DNA of 7,781 nucleotides from positions 1 to 7,781 of the forward strand of contig DDZY01000084.1 of assembly GCA_002346525.1 (NCBI GenBank). The letters are read 5' to 3'. A program made the position numbers and the translations under genes. The notes under the pieces were generated by a model. That model did no database searches, was not told the origin of the DNA, and saw only the letters and a program-made list of their open reading frames with translations. Positions 5,217-7,781 of this stretch are shown here, piece by piece; within the stretch, counting starts at the first letter, position 1, and every line of letters starts with the position of its first letter. Origin of the DNA: Proteobacteria bacterium UBA2996. GTDB lineage: Bacteria > Pseudomonadota > Gammaproteobacteria > Arenicellales > UBA868.

Positions 5217-6925
5217 CTGAGCATATACCTCTGGGTCAGCGGCAGAGTCTCAGCAGGCTCACAATAGGCAACCTGACCGTCCACGGAAACATCAAAGGTC
5301 TGGGGGTCCACCTCGATCGCGGGACAAAGATCGTTGTGTAGCATGTGTTGTTTGTTCAGTTTTCTCGTCGGACCCGTTGGCAACAACTGTTTGCGCAGGC
5401 CAAGACTCTCAGACAGATTGTTCTCAATTGCGAGTGAATTCACAAAACACGCACTTAAAGACGCGGGAGCTGACCCAAACGCACCCCACTGCGGCCGCAT
5501 TTGTAGTGGTTCACAAGTCATCAGGGACGCGGCGCTGTCTCCCATCGGCGAACGGACGATGAACCCGCCTTTGACAACCAACTCGGGCTTAATGCCGAAA
5601 AACCCGGGCCGCCATAGAATCACATCTGCCATCTTGCCCGGCTCTAAAGACCCGACATAGGGATCAATCCCGAAAGCGCGTGCAGCATTGATGGTGTATT
5701 TCGCGATGTACCTTTTGATCCGTTCGTTATCTCCGTGTACGGTCTGTTCCTGTTCCAACCGACCGCGCTGATCTTTCATTTTTGAAGCCAACTGCCATGT
5801 CCTGCAAATCACCTCGTTGATCCGTCCCATTCCCTGGCTATCGGAGCCCAGCATCGAGATGGCACCCAGGTCATGAAGAATATCCTCGGCTGCGATACTC
5901 TGGGAGCGAATACGACTCTCTGCAAAGGCAACGTCCTCCGGAATTGAAGGGCTGAGGTGATGACACACCATGGTCATATCCAAGTGCTCATCGAACGTAT
6001 TCACTGTGTACGGGTTCGTCGGGTTCGTGGAAGATGGGAGGCAGTTCTTTATTCCTGCAACACGAATAATATCGGGCGCATGGCCTCCACCTGCTCCTTC
6101 CGTGTGATACATGTGAATCGTTCTGCCATTAATAGCGGCGAGCGTGTCCTCCACAAAGCCGCTCTCATTGAGCGTATCCGTATGCAGTTGAACCTGGAAA
6201 TCCAACTCATCAGCAACCCCGAGACAGGTATCGATAACGGCCGGCATCGCTCCCCAATCCTCATGAATCTTGAGGCCAAAACAACCGCCCCGAATCTGAT
6301 CGTAGATCGATCGTGGCTTTGAAGTATTTCCACGACCCAGGAATCCAAAATTGATGGGCCAGTGCTCTGCCGCCTGGAGCATTTTCCCTACGTTCCACGC
6401 ACCCCCACAGTCGATACCAACGGTAATTGGCCCGAGTGATCCACCCAGCATGGTTGTAATTCCTGAACTGATGGCATGTTCGCAAAGTTGGGCACTGTCA
6501 AAATGCACGTGAACGTCAATCCCCCCTGGTGTGGCGATCAATCCCTCGGCGTCTCGGACTGTTGTCGCAGCACCACAGATCAGGTTTGAGTCAACACCAT
6601 CCATAGTGGCTGGATTGCCCGCCTTGCCGATCCCGACAATACGACCGTCCTTGATCCCGACGTCTCCCTTGACGATGCCCAACACCGGATCAATGACCAA
6701 CGCGTTGCAAAGCAGCATATCTAGGGAACCCATCGCACTGTCGTACCCCGGGGTTAATCCCAGGCCATCACGCAGTGTCTTACCTCCCCCATGGAGACAT
6801 TCATCTCCGGGAACCCCGTAATCATGTTCGACCTCTGCAATCAGGGAGGTGTCGCCTAACCGGATCGCATCCCCTTTAGTGGGACCATACATCTCGGCAT
6901 ATTCTTTCCGTGTCATCGTGGCCAT
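5213..6925 (-). CDS. ureC: Urease subunit alpha UreC, with altered substrate-pocket segment
   Basis: The catalytic subunit of nickel urease (urea + water to ammonia + carbamate). At 570 residues it has normal length. The N-terminal block RKEYAEMYGPTKGD and the DYGVPGDE/GGGK region are present. By family alignment, nickel ligands and active-site residues are H139 and H141 (HVH), carbamylated K219 and H221 (GLKIHEDWG), H248 (QLHTD), H274 (YHTEGAGGGH), flap C321 and H322 (MVCHH), R338 and D362: all kept, so an active enzyme is expected. Odd points: after SGITTMLGG the family's TGPAAGT-x-ATT-x-TPG stretch is replaced by SLGPITVGIDCGGAW, three residues shorter, removing the Ala whose carbonyl contacts urea (Ala167 in Klebsiella). 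The usual DSQAMG is DSQGMG (G365). The ATG at 6925 lies four bases after ureAB, with AAGGGGG upstream. It partners UreAB; UreG and UreD are encoded next. Confidence 0.97.
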   Translation of the reverse strand: MATMTRKEYAEMYGPTKGDAIRLGDTSLIAEVEHDYGVPGDECLHGGGKTLRDGLGLTPGYDSAMGSLDMLLCNALVIDPVLGIVKGDVGIKDGRIVGIGKAGNPATMDGVDSNLICGAATTVRDAEGLIATPGGIDVHVHFDSAQLCEHAISSGITTMLGGSLGPITVGIDCGGAWNVGKMLQAAEHWPINFGFLGRGNTSKPRSIYDQIRGGCFGLKIHEDWGAMPAVIDTCLGVADELDFQVQLHTDTLNESGFVEDTLAAINGRTIHMYHTEGAGGGHAPDIIRVAGIKNCLPSSTNPTNPYTVNTFDEHLDMTMVCHHLSPSIPEDVAFAESRIRSQSIAAEDILHDLGAISMLGSDSQGMGRINEVICRTWQLASKMKDQRGRLEQEQTVHGDNERIKRYIAKYTINAARAFGIDPYVGSLEPGKMADVILWRPGFFGIKPELVVKGGFIVRSPMGDSAASLMTCEPLQMRPQWGAFGSAPASLSACFVNSLAIENNLSESLGLRKQLLPTGPTRKLNKQHMLHNDLCPAIEVDPQTFDVSVDGQVAYCEPAETLPLTQRYMLR

Positions 6926-6929
6926 AGCT

Positions 6930-7628
6930 TCACACCCCCTTGAATTGCTTGCTGCGCGCCCGCTGCAACGCTGCGGACTTCTGAATTTCGCTATCCGCGG
7001 AACCGTTAGTCAGTCCGTTTAAACCGAACAGTTCACGCGTGCCGCCGAACTGCGTGAGGGTGACTTCCTTGTCTTCTCCCGGCTCAAACCGCACCGCAGT
7101 TCCAGCAGGTACATCAAGATGCATACCGTAGGAGACCTCACGATCAAAATCCAGCGCACGATTGGTCTCAAAAAAGTGGTAATGGCTGCCTACCTGTACC
7201 GGACGGTCTCCCGTATTCACGACGCGCAGCGTGGTCTTCGAGCGGCCTTTGTTAATTTCGATCTCACCTTCACCAGGAATTAACTCGCCGGGGGTTTTGT
7301 AAGCTTCTTCGGTCGCCTTACTTCCCTGACGGATAGGATCGTGCACCGTGACCAGTTTCGTACCGTCAGGAAATGTACCCTCAACCTGAATCATTGGCAT
7401 CAGTTCAGCAACCCCGGGCATCACATCATCTGTTGTCAGGATCGTCGAACCGAACGATATCAATTCGGCAACGCTCCGACCTTCTCGAGCACCTTCAAGA
7501 ATCTCGTCGCTGATCAACGCAATTGCCTCGGGGTGATTCAGCGCCAATCCTTTGTTCCGCCGTTTTCGGGCGAGCTCCGCCGCGGAAAAGATGACCAATC
7601 GTTCCATCTCTGTCGGTGTGAGCAGCAT
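6930..7628 (-). CDS. ureAB: Urease gamma-beta fusion subunit UreAB
   Basis: The structural small subunits of urease fused into one 232-residue chain, as in Helicobacter UreA and, from memory, some actinobacteria. Residues 1-99 are the gamma part: MLLTPTEMERLVIF, LNHPEAIALIS (30-40) and IQVEGTFPDGTKLVTVHDPI (80-99). After a linker of about a dozen residues the beta part runs from PGELIPGEGEIEIN (113-126) through NTGDRPVQVGSHYHFFETN (138-156), LDFDRE, PAGTAVRFEPGE (174-185) and FGLNGLTNG. The tail SAALQRARSKQFKGV (218-232) matches the start of the C-terminal extension of Helicobacter UreA, which continues further there. The ATG at 7628 is preceded by a strong AAGGAGG at 7634-7640, the best ribosome site in the window, fitting high structural-subunit output. 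It lies 29 bases after ureF and four before ureC. It forms a trimer of heterodimers, or a larger assembly, with UreC. Confidence 0.97.
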   Translation of the reverse strand: MLLTPTEMERLVIFSAAELARKRRNKGLALNHPEAIALISDEILEGAREGRSVAELISFGSTILTTDDVMPGVAELMPMIQVEGTFPDGTKLVTVHDPIRQGSKATEEAYKTPGELIPGEGEIEINKGRSKTTLRVVNTGDRPVQVGSHYHFFETNRALDFDREVSYGMHLDVPAGTAVRFEPGEDKEVTLTQFGGTRELFGLNGLTNGSADSEIQKSAALQRARSKQFKGV

Positions 7629-7633
7629 CGCTT

Positions 7634-7640
7634 CCTCCTT
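7634..7640 (-). promoter_or_regulatory. Strong ribosome binding site of ureAB
   Basis: AAGGAGG on the minus strand, five bases before the ATG at 7628. It is much stronger than the ribosome sites of the accessory genes downstream, as expected for a subunit needed in large amount. A short inverted repeat, TTGAA (7639-7643) with TTCAA (7651-7655), touches its upstream edge. Confidence 0.6.
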
Positions 7641-7657
7641 GAACAGTTATTTCAAAT

Positions 7658-7781
7658 TTAATTTAAGAAAAGCCTGGACGAAAGCTTCTCATGGCGCATC
7701 ATCGCGACTTCCTGCTCTGGACAAAATGAAGTCACGACATCTACTTGAGCCGGTGGCACCTGAACCAGTTCCTGAATACTC
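7658..7781 (-). CDS. ureF: Urease accessory protein UreF, C-terminal 40 residues (N-terminus beyond the window)
   Basis: A minus-strand frame enters from the right edge (first full codon at 7780) and stops at TAA, 7658-7660. Its end, MMRHEKLSSRLFLN, matches the highly conserved C-terminus of UreF, typically MRHETQYSRLFRS. In the UreF-UreD complex of Helicobacter this tail is ordered by binding UreD and is needed for recruiting UreG. UreF links UreD and UreG in the urease activation complex. The preceding residues (QELVQVPPAQVDVVTSF) are variable in the family. Short as it is, the motif plus its position 29 bases before ureAB makes the call solid. The order ureF-ureAB-ureC-ureG-ureD is a less common arrangement. 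The rest of ureF, and possibly ureE, should lie to the right. Confidence 0.87.
   Translation of the reverse strand, partial: SIQELVQVPPAQVDVVTSFCPEQEVAMMRHEKLSSRLFLN

Noticed and set aside
6049..6348. Minus-strand 99-codon frame inside ureC
   Set aside because: It is an alternative frame within the unambiguous ureC reading frame, which carries the nickel ligands over the same bases.
1..7781. CRISPR array, tRNA, insertion sequence or toxin-antitoxin pair
   Set aside because: No spaced direct repeats, cloverleaf-like sequence, transposase motif or terminal inverted repeats were seen on either strand.

Overview
This is a bacterial window of moderate, slightly GC-rich composition with tightly packed genes, most of them on the minus strand. 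It holds two minus-strand operons separated by one small plus-strand gene. No rRNA, tRNA, CRISPR array or mobile element is visible. The proteins look like those of a Gram-negative, probably proteobacterial, organism. That rests mainly on the paired MurG-like glycosyltransferases, which I associate from memory with Alphaproteobacteria. The taxonomic call is weak.

Right half (3736-7781, minus): a urease operon read in the order ureF (only the C-terminal 40 residues are inside the window), ureAB (fused gamma and beta subunits), ureC (catalytic alpha subunit), ureG (GTPase accessory protein) and ureD/ureH (accessory protein). The genes are separated by a few bases or overlap by 1-4 bases (ATGA between ureC and ureG, TAGTG between ureG and ureD), so they are very likely cotranscribed and translationally coupled. 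Together they build a nickel urease (urea to ammonia and carbamate) and insert its metal: UreD and UreF bind the apo-enzyme and UreG supplies GTP-dependent nickel delivery. No ureE lies within the window; it may lie upstream of ureF. UreC keeps all nickel ligands and catalytic residues, but its usual AGT-x-ATT-x-TPG segment is shortened and rewritten, and DSQAMG has become DSQGMG. Both changes touch the substrate pocket.

Centre (3260-3550, plus): a stand-alone DUF1330-family gene, convergent with ureD. It is followed by a 185-base spacer with inverted repeats and one weak small ORF.

Left half (1-3104, minus): a second operon encoding a MaoC-type (R)-hydratase, two different MurG-like GT-B glycosyltransferases and a YpeA-like GNAT acetyltransferase that runs off the left edge. 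Spacings are 1 base, 23 bases and a 4-base ATGA overlap. The set suggests modification of a cell-surface or lipid-linked glycan, but the substrate cannot be read from the sequence. A perfect TATAAT lies upstream of the MaoC gene.
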